DNA from: Pyxidicoccus fallax
Lineage (GTDB): Bacteria; Myxococcota; Myxococcia; Myxococcales; Myxococcaceae
Assembly (NCBI RefSeq): GCF_012933655.1
Contig: NZ_JABBJJ010000093.1
Location: forward strand, 1-37,446
Direction: 5' to 3'
DNA: 37,446 nt
Position numbers and translations under genes: made by a program. Shown one piece after another: positions 7,594 through 15,403 of this stretch (positions are counted from its first letter, which is position 1; each line of letters begins with the position of its first letter). Under the pieces are notes generated by a model. It saw nothing but the letters and a program-made list of their open reading frames with translations. It made no database searches and had not been told where the DNA came from.

Positions 7594-8607
7594 ATGAAGC
7601 ACGTCACCCACATCAAGGATCTCGGCCCCGAGGGCGTCGAGGCGGTGCTCGCGCAGGCCGCGGCCTGGAAGCTGAAGGCGCCGACCCAGGCGCTCTTCCC
7701 CGGCACCATCCTCGGGATGGTCTTCTTCAACCCGTCGCTGCGCACGCGCACCTCGTTCGAGGCCGTGATGCTGCGCGGTGGTGGCAACGCCATCATCCTG
7801 GACGTGGGCGCCGGGGTCTGGAAGCTGGAGCACCGCGAGGGCGCGGTGATGAACGCGGACCGCGCCGAGCACCTCAAGGAGGCCGCGCCCGTCCTGTCGC
7901 GCTTCGTGGACATGCTGGGCGTGCGGACCTTCTCGCAGGGCGGTGGCGACGAGGAGGACGAGGTCGACCCCATCATCGGCGCCTTCCGCAAGTGGGCCAC
8001 CGTGCCGGTGGTCAGCATGGAGTCCGCCCGCGAGCACCCCTGCCAGGGCCTCGCCGACGTGCTCACCCTGCGCGAGACGTTCGGCTCCACCAAGAAGCTG
8101 CCGGTGACGCTCACCTGGGCGCCGCACATCAAGCCGCTGCCCAAGGCCGTGCCCAACTCGTTCCTCCTGAGCGCCGCCGCCGCCGGCTGCGAGGTGCGCG
8201 TGGCGCATCCTCCCGGCTTCGAGCTGCACCCCGCCGTGCGCGCGGAGGCCGAGGCGTACGCCAAGGCCACCGGCGGCAGCGTCACCTACACCCATGACCA
8301 GGACGAGGCGCTCGCCGGCAGCCGCGCGGTGTACGCCAAGTCGTGGGGCCCGTCCGCCGCGGCGGCGTACTCGCCCAACGACGTCACCGCGCTGCTGGCC
8401 TCCTACTCCGGGTGGATGCCCACGCGGCGCACCATGTCCCGCGCCGCGAAGGACGCGGCCTTCCTCCACTGCCTGCCGGTGCGCCGCAACGTGGAGGTGG
8501 CCGACGAGGTGCTGGACCACCCGAGCAGCCGCGTCGTCGACGAGGCGGGCAACCGCTACCACGTCCAGCGCTCGCTCCTTCACTGGATGCGCTCGCAGTC
8601 GCGCTGA
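7594..8607 (+). CDS. argF': N-acetylornithine carbamoyltransferase (AOTCase)
   Basis: 337 residues. It transfers the carbamoyl group of carbamoyl phosphate to N-acetyl-L-ornithine, giving N-acetylcitrulline, in the cytoplasm. The phosphate-binding motif is FFNPSLRTRTSFE rather than the STRTRTSFE of ordinary ornithine carbamoyltransferase, and the C-terminal motif is HCLPVRRNVEVADEVLD rather than HCLPxHR-type. HPCQGLADVLTL and VTLTWAPHIKPLPKAVPNS also match AOTCase. In the segment WKLEHREGAVM, Glu79 aligns with Glu92 of the Xanthomonas enzyme, the residue that favours N-acetyl over N-succinyl substrates. The ATG at 7594 has GGAG nine bases upstream; an in-frame ATG at 7558 would add residues with no family match. 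First gene of the operon, divergent from argR. Confidence 0.9.
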   Translation: MKHVTHIKDLGPEGVEAVLAQAAAWKLKAPTQALFPGTILGMVFFNPSLRTRTSFEAVMLRGGGNAIILDVGAGVWKLEHREGAVMNADRAEHLKEAAPVLSRFVDMLGVRTFSQGGGDEEDEVDPIIGAFRKWATVPVVSMESAREHPCQGLADVLTLRETFGSTKKLPVTLTWAPHIKPLPKAVPNSFLLSAAAAGCEVRVAHPPGFELHPAVRAEAEAYAKATGGSVTYTHDQDEALAGSRAVYAKSWGPSAAAAYSPNDVTALLASYSGWMPTRRTMSRAAKDAAFLHCLPVRRNVEVADEVLDHPSSRVVDEAGNRYHVQRSLLHWMRSQSR

Positions 8608-8645
8608 CCGCTTTCCTCCCCTTCCCTTCTTTCTAGAGGTGCCAC

Positions 8646-9572
8646 GTGCCCCTGTCGCCCGACCCCTACTCCGCGCTGCGCCACGCCGCGCGCTACGTGC
8701 AGCAGTTCCGCCGCAAGACGTTCGTCGTGAAGCTCGGCGGCGCCATGCTGAGCGACCCGAAGCTGCGCCGCTCCGCCTGCGAGCAGATTGCCCTCCTGTG
8801 GACCTTCTCCATCCGCCCCATCGTGGTGCACGGCGGCGGCCCGGAGCTGGACACGCTGTGTGACGCCCTCCACCTGCCGGTGGAGAAGGTGGCGGGCCGC
8901 CGTGTCACCTCCGCGCCGGTGCTGGACGCGGCGAAGATGGTGCTCGCCGGCAAGCTGCACACGGACCTGCTCGCGGACCTCCAGGCGGCGGGCGTGCCCG
9001 CGGTGGGCCTGAGCGGCGTGGACGCCGGCCTCATCAAGGCGCGCAAGCGCCCTCCCGTCATGGTGACCGAGCCCGGCGCCACCGAGGGGAAGCTCGTCGA
9101 CTACGGCCTCGTGGGTGACATCGAGTCGGTGGACACGCGCGTGGTGGAGCACCTGCGCTCGGCGGACTACGTGCCGGTGGTGGCCCCCCTGTCCGGCGGC
9201 GCCGACGGCGCCGTGTACAACACCAACGCGGACACCGTGGCCGCGGCGCTCGCGGTGGCGCTGTCGGCGGAGAAGCTCTTCTTCCTCGTCCAGGTGCCCG
9301 GCCTCCTGAAGGACGTGAACGACCCGACGTCGCTCGTGACGCTGGCGAACCTGACGGACCTGGCCACCATGGAGAACACCGGCGCCATCTCCGGCGGCAT
9401 GCGTCCCAAGGCGCATGCCATCCGCCACGCGCTCGTGGGCGGCGTGGGCAGCGTGCACCTCGTCAGCGGGGTGCTGCCCAACGCGCTCCTGGAGGAGGTC
9501 TTCACCAACGAGGGCAGCGGCACCATGGTGGTGCGCGAGAGCGCGCCGAAGACGGCCGGGGCCGTGGGATGA
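8646..9572 (+). CDS. argB: N-acetylglutamate kinase
   Basis: 308 residues, normal for the family, GTG start with AGAGGT just upstream. It phosphorylates N-acetyl-L-glutamate in the second step of arginine synthesis. Amino-acid-kinase motifs are present: FVVKLGGAML (phosphate-binding Lys), IVVHGGGPELD, the substrate-binding region AGRRVTSAPVLDAAKMVLAGKLHTDLL, YNTNADTVAAALAVALSAEKLFFLVQVPGLL and SGGMRPKAHAI. Unlike the Xanthomonas protein it carries no fused acetyltransferase domain, so N-acetylglutamate must be made by another protein. It overlaps the following deacetylase gene by 4 bases (ATGA). Confidence 0.95.
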   Translation: MPLSPDPYSALRHAARYVQQFRRKTFVVKLGGAMLSDPKLRRSACEQIALLWTFSIRPIVVHGGGPELDTLCDALHLPVEKVAGRRVTSAPVLDAAKMVLAGKLHTDLLADLQAAGVPAVGLSGVDAGLIKARKRPPVMVTEPGATEGKLVDYGLVGDIESVDTRVVEHLRSADYVPVVAPLSGGADGAVYNTNADTVAAALAVALSAEKLFFLVQVPGLLKDVNDPTSLVTLANLTDLATMENTGAISGGMRPKAHAIRHALVGGVGSVHLVSGVLPNALLEEVFTNEGSGTMVVRESAPKTAGAVG

Positions 9573-10630
9573 AGGCGACGGAGCTGCTCCAGGCGCTGGT
9601 GGCCATCCCCAGCGTGTCGGGTGACGAGCGCCGCATCGCGGACACGGTGTCCGGGTGGGCGGAGAGCTGGGGCGCGCGCGTCCAGCGGAAGGGCCACAAC
9701 GTGTGGTTCTCCGTCGGGAGCGGGCCGCGCCGGCTGCTCGTCAACTCGCACCTGGACACGGTGAAGCCGTGCGCCGGGTGGACGTACGAGCCCCACGCGC
9801 CCGAGTGGCGCGAGGACCGCCTGTACGGCCTGGGCAGCAACGACGCCAAGGGCTGCGTGACGGGGATGCTCCTCACCGCGCGCGCCCTCCTGAAGGAAGG
9901 AGCCCCCACCGGAGGCGAGGTCGTCTTCGCCTTCACCGCCGAGGAAGAGACGGGAGGCCAGGGACTGGGAACGATGCTGTCCGAGCTGGGACCGCTGGAC
10001 GCGGCCATCGTGGGCGAGCCCACGAGCCTCAAGCCCTGCACCGCGCAGCGCGGGATGCTGCTCCTGCGCTGCACGTCGCACGGCAAGAGCGGGCACGTGG
10101 CGCACGCGCACACCAACGCCTCGGTCAACGCCATCCATCAGGCGGCGGTGGACATCTCCGTCCTGGCGGAGCTGCGCTTCCCGTCCCACCCGCTGCTGGG
10201 CGAGGCGCGGGCGCAGGTGACGCAGATTTCGGGCGGCCTGGCGCGCAACCAGGTGCCGGACACGTGCGAGTTCTTCGTGGACCTGCGCACCACGCCGGCC
10301 ATGGACCACGCGGACGTGGCGAAGCAGGTGGCGTCCGCCCTGAAGAGCGAGGTGCACGTGCACTCGGCGCGCTACCTGCCGAAGGCGACGGCGGGAAGCC
10401 AGCCCATCGTCCGCGCGGCGGTGTCGGCGGCGGGCGAGCAGCCCGTGGGCTCCAGCACCACGTCCGACTGGGCCTTCCTGGGCGACCTTCCGGCGGTGAA
10501 GGTGGGCCCGGGCGACACCCTGCGCAGCCATCAGCCGGACGAGTTCATCACCCGGGCGGAGCTGGAAGCCGGCGCCGCCTTCTACACGCGCCTGGTGCGC
10601 GGCTACTTCGAGGAGGTGGCCCGTGGCTGA
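9569..10630 (+). CDS. M20-family deacetylase, probable N-acetylcitrulline deacetylase
   Basis: 353 residues. M20 zinc amidohydrolase with metal ligands in order: His61 and Asp63 (NSHLDTVKP), Asp92 (GLGSNDAKG), the catalytic Glu pair at 125-126 (FTAEEETGG), Glu150 (VGEPTS) and a C-terminal His (DTLRSHQPDEFI). A dimerisation insert starts near 165 (TSHGKSGHVAHAHTNASVNAI). The gene lies between argB and argH behind an AOTCase, so the expected substrate is N-acetylcitrulline, giving citrulline and acetate (the ArgE' role in Xanthomonas). In length and motifs it resembles the short LysK/ArgE group, so homology alone would only say 'acetyl-amino acid deacetylase'. It overlaps argB by 4 and argH by 8 bases. 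Confidence 0.88.
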   Translation: MKATELLQALVAIPSVSGDERRIADTVSGWAESWGARVQRKGHNVWFSVGSGPRRLLVNSHLDTVKPCAGWTYEPHAPEWREDRLYGLGSNDAKGCVTGMLLTARALLKEGAPTGGEVVFAFTAEEETGGQGLGTMLSELGPLDAAIVGEPTSLKPCTAQRGMLLLRCTSHGKSGHVAHAHTNASVNAIHQAAVDISVLAELRFPSHPLLGEARAQVTQISGGLARNQVPDTCEFFVDLRTTPAMDHADVAKQVASALKSEVHVHSARYLPKATAGSQPIVRAAVSAAGEQPVGSSTTSDWAFLGDLPAVKVGPGDTLRSHQPDEFITRAELEAGAAFYTRLVRGYFEEVARG

Positions 10631-11972
10631 CACCTTGTGGGGCAAGGGCGCGCCGCTGGACGCGGTCATCCACCGCTTCACCGTGGGCGACGACCCGGTG
10701 GTGGACCTGTCGCTGGCGCCGCACGACGCGCTCGGCAGCGCCGCGCACGCGCGGATGCTGGCGCACGTGGGCCTGCTGCGCGCGGAAGAAGCGCGGGCCC
10801 TGGTGTCCGCGCTCAAGGCGCTGCACGACGAGGCGCGCGCCGGCACCTTCACCATCCGCCCGGAGCAGGAGGACGGCCACACCGCCCTGGAGGCGGCGCT
10901 CGTGGAGCGCGTGGGCGAGCCGGGCAAGCGCATCCACCTGGCGCGCTCGCGCAACGACCAGGTGCAGCTCGCCTTGCGCCTGCTCATGCGCGAGGAGGTG
11001 CTGACGCTGGGCGCTCGCACCGTGGAGCTGGCCGGGACGTTCCTGGACTTCGCCCAGGCGCACGCGAACGTGGCGCTGCCGGGCTACACGCACCTGCGCC
11101 GGGCCATGCCGTCCACCTTCGGGCTATGGGGCATGGCCTTCGCGGAGGGACTGCTGGAGGAGCTGGAGGCGCTGCGCGGCGTCTGGGCCCGGCTGGACCG
11201 TTGCCCGCTGGGCGCGGCGGCGGGCTTCGGCGTGCCGCTGCCCATCGACCGCGAGTACGTGGCGAAGCTGCTCGGCTTCAGCCGGGTGCAGCGCAGCCCC
11301 ATCGACGTGCAGAACGGCCGCGGCCGGCACGAGGCGGCGGTGCTGGGCTGGTCCTGCTCGGTGGCGGGCACGCTGGAGAAGTGGCTGTGGGACGTGCAGC
11401 TCTACAGCATGGACGAGTTCGGCTTCCTCAAGCTGCCGGACGCGTTCACCACCGGCTCGTCCATCATGCCGCAGAAGAAGAACCCGGACGTGGTGGAGCT
11501 GGCGCGCGCCCGCTGCCGCGAGCTGCGGGGACTGGCGCACCAGGTGGAGGCGGTGGCCGGCGGCCTTCCCTCCAGCTACCACCGCGACTTCCAGTTGCTG
11601 AAGCGCCCCACCCTCGCGGCGCTGACGTCCATGAAGGACCTGCTGGTGGTGCTCGCCCGGCTGGTGCCCGTGCTCCAGATTCAGGCGGACGCGGCGGCGC
11701 GCGCGAGCGACGACACGCTGTACGCCGCCCACCATGCGTACGCGCTGGTGGCGCAGGGCCAGCCCTTCCGCGACGCGTACCGGCAGGTGGGGCGCGAAAT
11801 CGCGGACGGCACCTTCCGCCCGGACCGCGGCGCGCTGACGGCCACCCACCTGGGTGGCGCCGGCAACCTGGGCCTGCCCCAGGCCCGCGAGGAGCTGGCC
11901 GCCGCGCGCGCCTGGCTCGACGAGACACACCGCGCGACGGCCGACGCGGCCGCTCGCGTCTGGACGCTGTGA
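10623..11972 (+). CDS. argH: Argininosuccinate lyase
   Basis: 449 residues, normal length. It cleaves argininosuccinate to arginine and fumarate, the last step. The fumarase/ASL superfamily signature GSSIMPQKKNPD is intact in the middle of the protein, and the other conserved blocks are present: HLARSRNDQV, the substrate-contact block GYTHLRRAMPST (His as general acid/base partner) and QEDGHTALEAALVERVG. The GTG start at 10623 lies inside the end of the deacetylase gene, so translation is coupled. The operon order here (argH before argG) differs from many bacteria. Confidence 0.95.
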   Translation: MADTLWGKGAPLDAVIHRFTVGDDPVVDLSLAPHDALGSAAHARMLAHVGLLRAEEARALVSALKALHDEARAGTFTIRPEQEDGHTALEAALVERVGEPGKRIHLARSRNDQVQLALRLLMREEVLTLGARTVELAGTFLDFAQAHANVALPGYTHLRRAMPSTFGLWGMAFAEGLLEELEALRGVWARLDRCPLGAAAGFGVPLPIDREYVAKLLGFSRVQRSPIDVQNGRGRHEAAVLGWSCSVAGTLEKWLWDVQLYSMDEFGFLKLPDAFTTGSSIMPQKKNPDVVELARARCRELRGLAHQVEAVAGGLPSSYHRDFQLLKRPTLAALTSMKDLLVVLARLVPVLQIQADAAARASDDTLYAAHHAYALVAQGQPFRDAYRQVGREIADGTFRPDRGALTATHLGGAGNLGLPQAREELAAARAWLDETHRATADAAARVWTL

Positions 11973-11997
11973 ACCCTTCCCCGTGAGGAGTGACGAC

Positions 11998-13197
11998 ATG
12001 AGCAACAAGAAGAACGTGGTGCTGGCCTTCTCCGGCGGACTCGATACCGCTTTCTGCACCGTGTACCTGCGCGAGCAGGGCTACGCCGTGACCACTGTCA
12101 CCGTGGACACCGGCGGCTTCCCGCCCGAGCAGCTCGCGCGCATCAAGGAGCTGTCGGCGAAGCTGGGCGCGGTGGCGCACCACACGGTGGACGCGCGCGA
12201 CACCCTCTTCCAGGGCTACCTGCGCTACCTCATCGCCGGCAACGTGCTGCGCGGACAGGTCTACCCGCTGAGCGTCTCCGCCGAGCGCGCCTGCCAGGCC
12301 GTGGAGGCCGTGCGCATGGCGCGCGAGCTGGGCGCGCAGGCCATCGCCCACGGCAGCACGGGCGCCGGTAACGACCAGGTGCGCTTCGACGTGGCCTTCC
12401 GCTCGCTGGCGCCGGAACTGGAGCTGATCACGCCCATCCGCACGCTGGGCCTGAGCCGGCAGCAGGAGCTGTCCTTCCTCGCCGAGCGCGGCATCCACAT
12501 GCCGCCGAAGCTGGGCTCCTACTCCGTCAACGAGGGCATGTGGGGCACGTCCGTCGGCGGCCGCGAGACGCTGGAGTCGTGGAGCGCGCTGCCCGAGGCG
12601 GCCTTCCCCGGCGGCGAGATTCCCACCGACCTGAAGCCCCGCACGCTGACGGTGTCCTTCACCCAGGGCGTGCCGTCCGCGCTGGACGGCGAGGCCATGG
12701 GCCCGGTGAAGCTGGTGGAGGCGCTCAACGCGCTGGGGCGCACCTACGGCATCGGCCGCGGCGTGCACCTGGGCGACACCATCCTCGGCATCAAGGGCCG
12801 CGTGGGCTTCGAGGCCCCGGCGGCGCACATGCTCATCACCTCGCACCGCGAGCTGGAGAAGCTGGTGCTCTCCGGCAAGCAGCTCTTCTGGAAGGAGACG
12901 GTGGGCAACCTCTACGGCTCGCTCCTGCACGAGGGCCACTTCTTCGACCCGCTGGTGAAGGACCTGGAGGCGTTCCTCACCTCGTCGCAGGAGCGCGTGA
13001 CGGGCGAGGTGCGGCTGGTGCTGCACCCTCGGACGCTGGTGGTGGAGGGCGTGAAGTCGCCGCACTCGCTGATGGACGCGAAGGTGGCGACGTACGGGGA
13101 AGCAAACGTGCTGTGGACGGGTTCTGAAGCGGCCGGCTTCGCCAAGCTGTACGGCGTGGCGCAGATGCTCTCGCACAAGGCCAAGGGAGGTTCGTAA
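11998..13197 (+). CDS. argG: Argininosuccinate synthase, DTGGF-type
   Basis: 399 residues; ATG with GAGGAG upstream. It joins citrulline and aspartate using ATP. The ATP-pyrophosphatase loop reads AFSGGLDTAF instead of the common AYSGGLDTS, and the next strand ends VTVDTGGFPPEQ, where most ArgG proteins have a DxGQ-type sequence. AHGSTGAGNDQVRFD (ATP/citrulline contacts) and YSVNEGMWGTS follow in order. These variants resemble the ArgG group of Bacteroidetes and Xanthomonas, which also use acylated carbamoyltransferases, supporting an N-acetylcitrulline route here (family comparison from memory). Its stop shares one base with the start of the next gene. Confidence 0.95.
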   Translation: MSNKKNVVLAFSGGLDTAFCTVYLREQGYAVTTVTVDTGGFPPEQLARIKELSAKLGAVAHHTVDARDTLFQGYLRYLIAGNVLRGQVYPLSVSAERACQAVEAVRMARELGAQAIAHGSTGAGNDQVRFDVAFRSLAPELELITPIRTLGLSRQQELSFLAERGIHMPPKLGSYSVNEGMWGTSVGGRETLESWSALPEAAFPGGEIPTDLKPRTLTVSFTQGVPSALDGEAMGPVKLVEALNALGRTYGIGRGVHLGDTILGIKGRVGFEAPAAHMLITSHRELEKLVLSGKQLFWKETVGNLYGSLLHEGHFFDPLVKDLEAFLTSSQERVTGEVRLVLHPRTLVVEGVKSPHSLMDAKVATYGEANVLWTGSEAAGFAKLYGVAQMLSHKAKGGS

Positions 13198-14258
13198 TGA
13201 AGGTCTTCGTCGACAAGGTGGGCAGCGTCACGCGCAACCTCGGCCTGGGCCGCACGGTGCATCTGGCTCCGGAGGTGAAGGCCGAGGAGGGCGCCGTCGT
13301 CGCCGTGCGCATCCACGGGGAGAAGAGCGTCTACAACCAGCTCGAGGACCCGCACGGGCGGCTCGTCACGCTGCACGCGGGCGACATCGTCGTGGGCGCC
13401 CTGGGGCACCGCAACGCGCTGCACGGCTACGAGGGCGTGGTGCCGCACTCCGTCTCCGTGGGAGACAGGCTGCACGTGCTCAACATGGGCGGCGTCATCG
13501 GCAAGTGCACGTCCCACAACCCGGGCGTGGGCCAGCCCTTCGAGGCCGAGGTGCTGGGCCAGGTGCTGGAGTTCCCGGAGCTCATGTCCCGCACCGGGCA
13601 GCCGGCGCACATCAGCTCGGGCTCGCTGAAGGGGCAGCCCACGCCGGTGAAGTGCCCCGTCGTGTACGTGGTGGGCACCTGCATGAACGCGGGCAAGACG
13701 TACGCGGCCAGCGCCATGGTGCGCAAGCTGGCGCAGGCGGGCTACCGCGTGGGCGGCGCGAAGCTGACGGGCGTGTCGCTGATGCGCGACACGCTGTCCA
13801 TGCAGGACTCCGGCGCGGACGTCGTCATGGACTTCACGGACGCGGGCATCGTCTGCACGGGCTCCCGCACGGGCGCGGGCGTGGCGCGGGTGCTGTTCTC
13901 CGAGCTGGCGGCGGAGAACGTGGACGTCATCGTCGCGGAGACGGGTGACGGCATCATGGGCGAGTACGGGGTGCAGGGCATCCTGGCGGACCCGGAGCTG
14001 AAGGCCCTGGCGGGCGCGTGGGTGCTGTGCGCGAACGACCCGGTGGGCGCGGCCGGCGGCGTGCGGCACCTGCGCGAGGCGTACGGCATCGACGTGGACG
14101 TGGTGGCGGGCCCCGCGACGGACAACGCCGTGGGCGTGCGCTTCGTGGAGCAGGTGGTGGGGATTCCCGCCCGCAACGCCCGCGCGGACGCGGCGGCGCT
14201 GGGTGGGCTCATCCTGGAGAAGCTCGCGCCCAAGATTGGCGCGGGGAGGAAGTCATGA
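13197..14258 (+). CDS. P-loop protein of unknown function in the arginine operon (DUF1611-like layout)
   Basis: 353 residues, unassigned. The N-terminal half (1-150) looks mostly beta. The C-terminal half is a P-loop domain with Walker A GTCMNAGKT (160-168), then KLTG (189-192), VVMDFTDAG (209-217) and a Walker-B-like strand ending in ETGDG (248-252). The order GTxxxxGKT, TG, DF, ExGxG parallels the C-terminal domain of DUF1611 proteins, whose member DgcN is a D-glutamate N-acetyltransferase. The start overlaps the argG stop by one base and the end overlaps argC by four, so the gene is embedded in the operon. Inference: it may supply N-acetylglutamate, or act as a kinase or ligase on a pathway intermediate. 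A MobB/BioD-like NTPase is the alternative. Confidence 0.75.
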   Translation: MKVFVDKVGSVTRNLGLGRTVHLAPEVKAEEGAVVAVRIHGEKSVYNQLEDPHGRLVTLHAGDIVVGALGHRNALHGYEGVVPHSVSVGDRLHVLNMGGVIGKCTSHNPGVGQPFEAEVLGQVLEFPELMSRTGQPAHISSGSLKGQPTPVKCPVVYVVGTCMNAGKTYAASAMVRKLAQAGYRVGGAKLTGVSLMRDTLSMQDSGADVVMDFTDAGIVCTGSRTGAGVARVLFSELAAENVDVIVAETGDGIMGEYGVQGILADPELKALAGAWVLCANDPVGAAGGVRHLREAYGIDVDVVAGPATDNAVGVRFVEQVVGIPARNARADAAALGGLILEKLAPKIGAGRKS

Positions 14259-15322
14259 CGCGGGCGAACATCTACATCCTGGGGGCCTCCGGTTTCGGCG
14301 GAGGCGAGCTGTTGCGCATCCTCGCCGGACACCCGGCGGTGGCGGGCATCCGCGTGGTGTCGCGGCACCACGCGGGCGAGCCCATCCACAAGGTGCACCC
14401 GCACCTGCGCGGGCTGGTCGAGGGCCGCTTCGAGGCCGAGGCCGACTGGCGCTGGCTGGCGGACTCGCAGCAACCGGTGGTGTTCAGCGCGCTGGGCCAC
14501 GGCGAGCTGGCCAACCAGTTCGCGGGCCTGGAGAAGAAGTGGGCCGAGGTCGGCATCGCCGAGCGGCTGCTCCTCATCGACCTGTCCTCCGACTTCCGGC
14601 TGGACCACCCGGGCCGCTACGCGGGCGCCTACGGCCGGCCCCACCCCTCCCCCGAGCTGCTGGGCACGTTCACCTACGGCCTCACCGAGTGGAAGCGTGA
14701 CGCGGTGGCCAAGGCGAAGCGCATCGCCAACCCGGGGTGCTTCGCCACCGCGGTGCAGCTGGCGCTCCTGCCCATCGCCTCCACGCCGGGGCTGGGGCTG
14801 CTGGCCGTGTCGGGCGTGACGGGCTCGTCCGGCTCGGGCTCGCTGCCGGGCGAGGGCACGCACCACCCCACCCGCGCGCACGACTTCCGCGCGTACAAGC
14901 CGCTGGAGCACCAGCACGAGGCCGAGGTGGAGGTCATGCTGGTGGCGCACGGCGCGCAGCGGCACCGGCTGGCCTTCGTGCCGCACTCGGCGCCCATGGT
15001 GCGCGGCATCTTCGCCACCGTGCAGTTCGAGTGGCCGGAGCACGGCGGCGCGGTGGTGACGCAGTCGCTGACGGAGAAGTTCCGCCGCTACTACGAGGGC
15101 TCGAAGTTCGTCCGCATCGTCGAGGGCACGCCGCGCGTGGCCGCGGTGGCGGGCAGCAACTTCTGTGACATCTCCGTGGCGACCAAGGGCCGCTCGGTGG
15201 CCGTCATGGCCGCGCTGGACAACCTCGTGAAGGGCATGGCCGGCCAGGCCGTGCAGAACTTCAACGTGGCCCTCGGCCTGCCCGAGGACACCAACCTGCG
15301 CCAGGCGGCGTGCTACCCGTAA
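14255..15322 (+). CDS. argC: N-acetyl-gamma-glutamyl-phosphate reductase
   Basis: 355 residues. NADPH-dependent reduction of N-acetylglutamyl phosphate to the semialdehyde, third step of the pathway. The N-terminal Rossmann motif is GASGFGGGELLRIL, and the catalytic Cys lies in IANPGCFATAVQLAL. GVTGSSGSGS and the His-containing HRLAFVPHSAPMVRGI block complete the family pattern. ATG with GGGGAGGAAG just upstream, overlapping the P-loop gene by 4 bases. It is the last arg gene in the window; argD and carAB are not seen. Confidence 0.95.
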   Translation: MTRANIYILGASGFGGGELLRILAGHPAVAGIRVVSRHHAGEPIHKVHPHLRGLVEGRFEAEADWRWLADSQQPVVFSALGHGELANQFAGLEKKWAEVGIAERLLLIDLSSDFRLDHPGRYAGAYGRPHPSPELLGTFTYGLTEWKRDAVAKAKRIANPGCFATAVQLALLPIASTPGLGLLAVSGVTGSSGSGSLPGEGTHHPTRAHDFRAYKPLEHQHEAEVEVMLVAHGAQRHRLAFVPHSAPMVRGIFATVQFEWPEHGGAVVTQSLTEKFRRYYEGSKFVRIVEGTPRVAAVAGSNFCDISVATKGRSVAVMAALDNLVKGMAGQAVQNFNVALGLPEDTNLRQAACYP

Positions 15323-15350
15323 TCGTCCACCCCCGGTGACAGCCGCGAGG

Positions 15351-15397
15351 ACCTCCGGTGTTCGAGTGCGCGCTGCGTACTCGTTTCACCTGGAGGT
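15351..15397 (+). promoter_or_regulatory. Long hairpin that encloses the ribosome binding site of the next gene
   Basis: ACCTCCGGTG (15351-15360) pairs with CACCTGGAGGT (15387-15397, one bulged T), and inside it CGAGTGCGC (15363-15371) pairs with GCGTACTCG (15375-15383, one G-U pair) around a 3-base loop, 19 pairs in all. The 3' arm contains GGAGG, the ribosome site of the GTG at 15404. It could be an end structure for the arg mRNA, though no T-run follows, or a switch controlling translation of the hydrolase. Confidence 0.6.
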
Positions 15398-15403
15398 CTT
15401 CGC

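Noticed and set aside
11464-13176. Minus-strand open frame of 570 codons over argH and argG
   Set aside because: Antisense to two clear enzymes of the arginine operon; the translation is Arg/His/Gln-rich without any family pattern.
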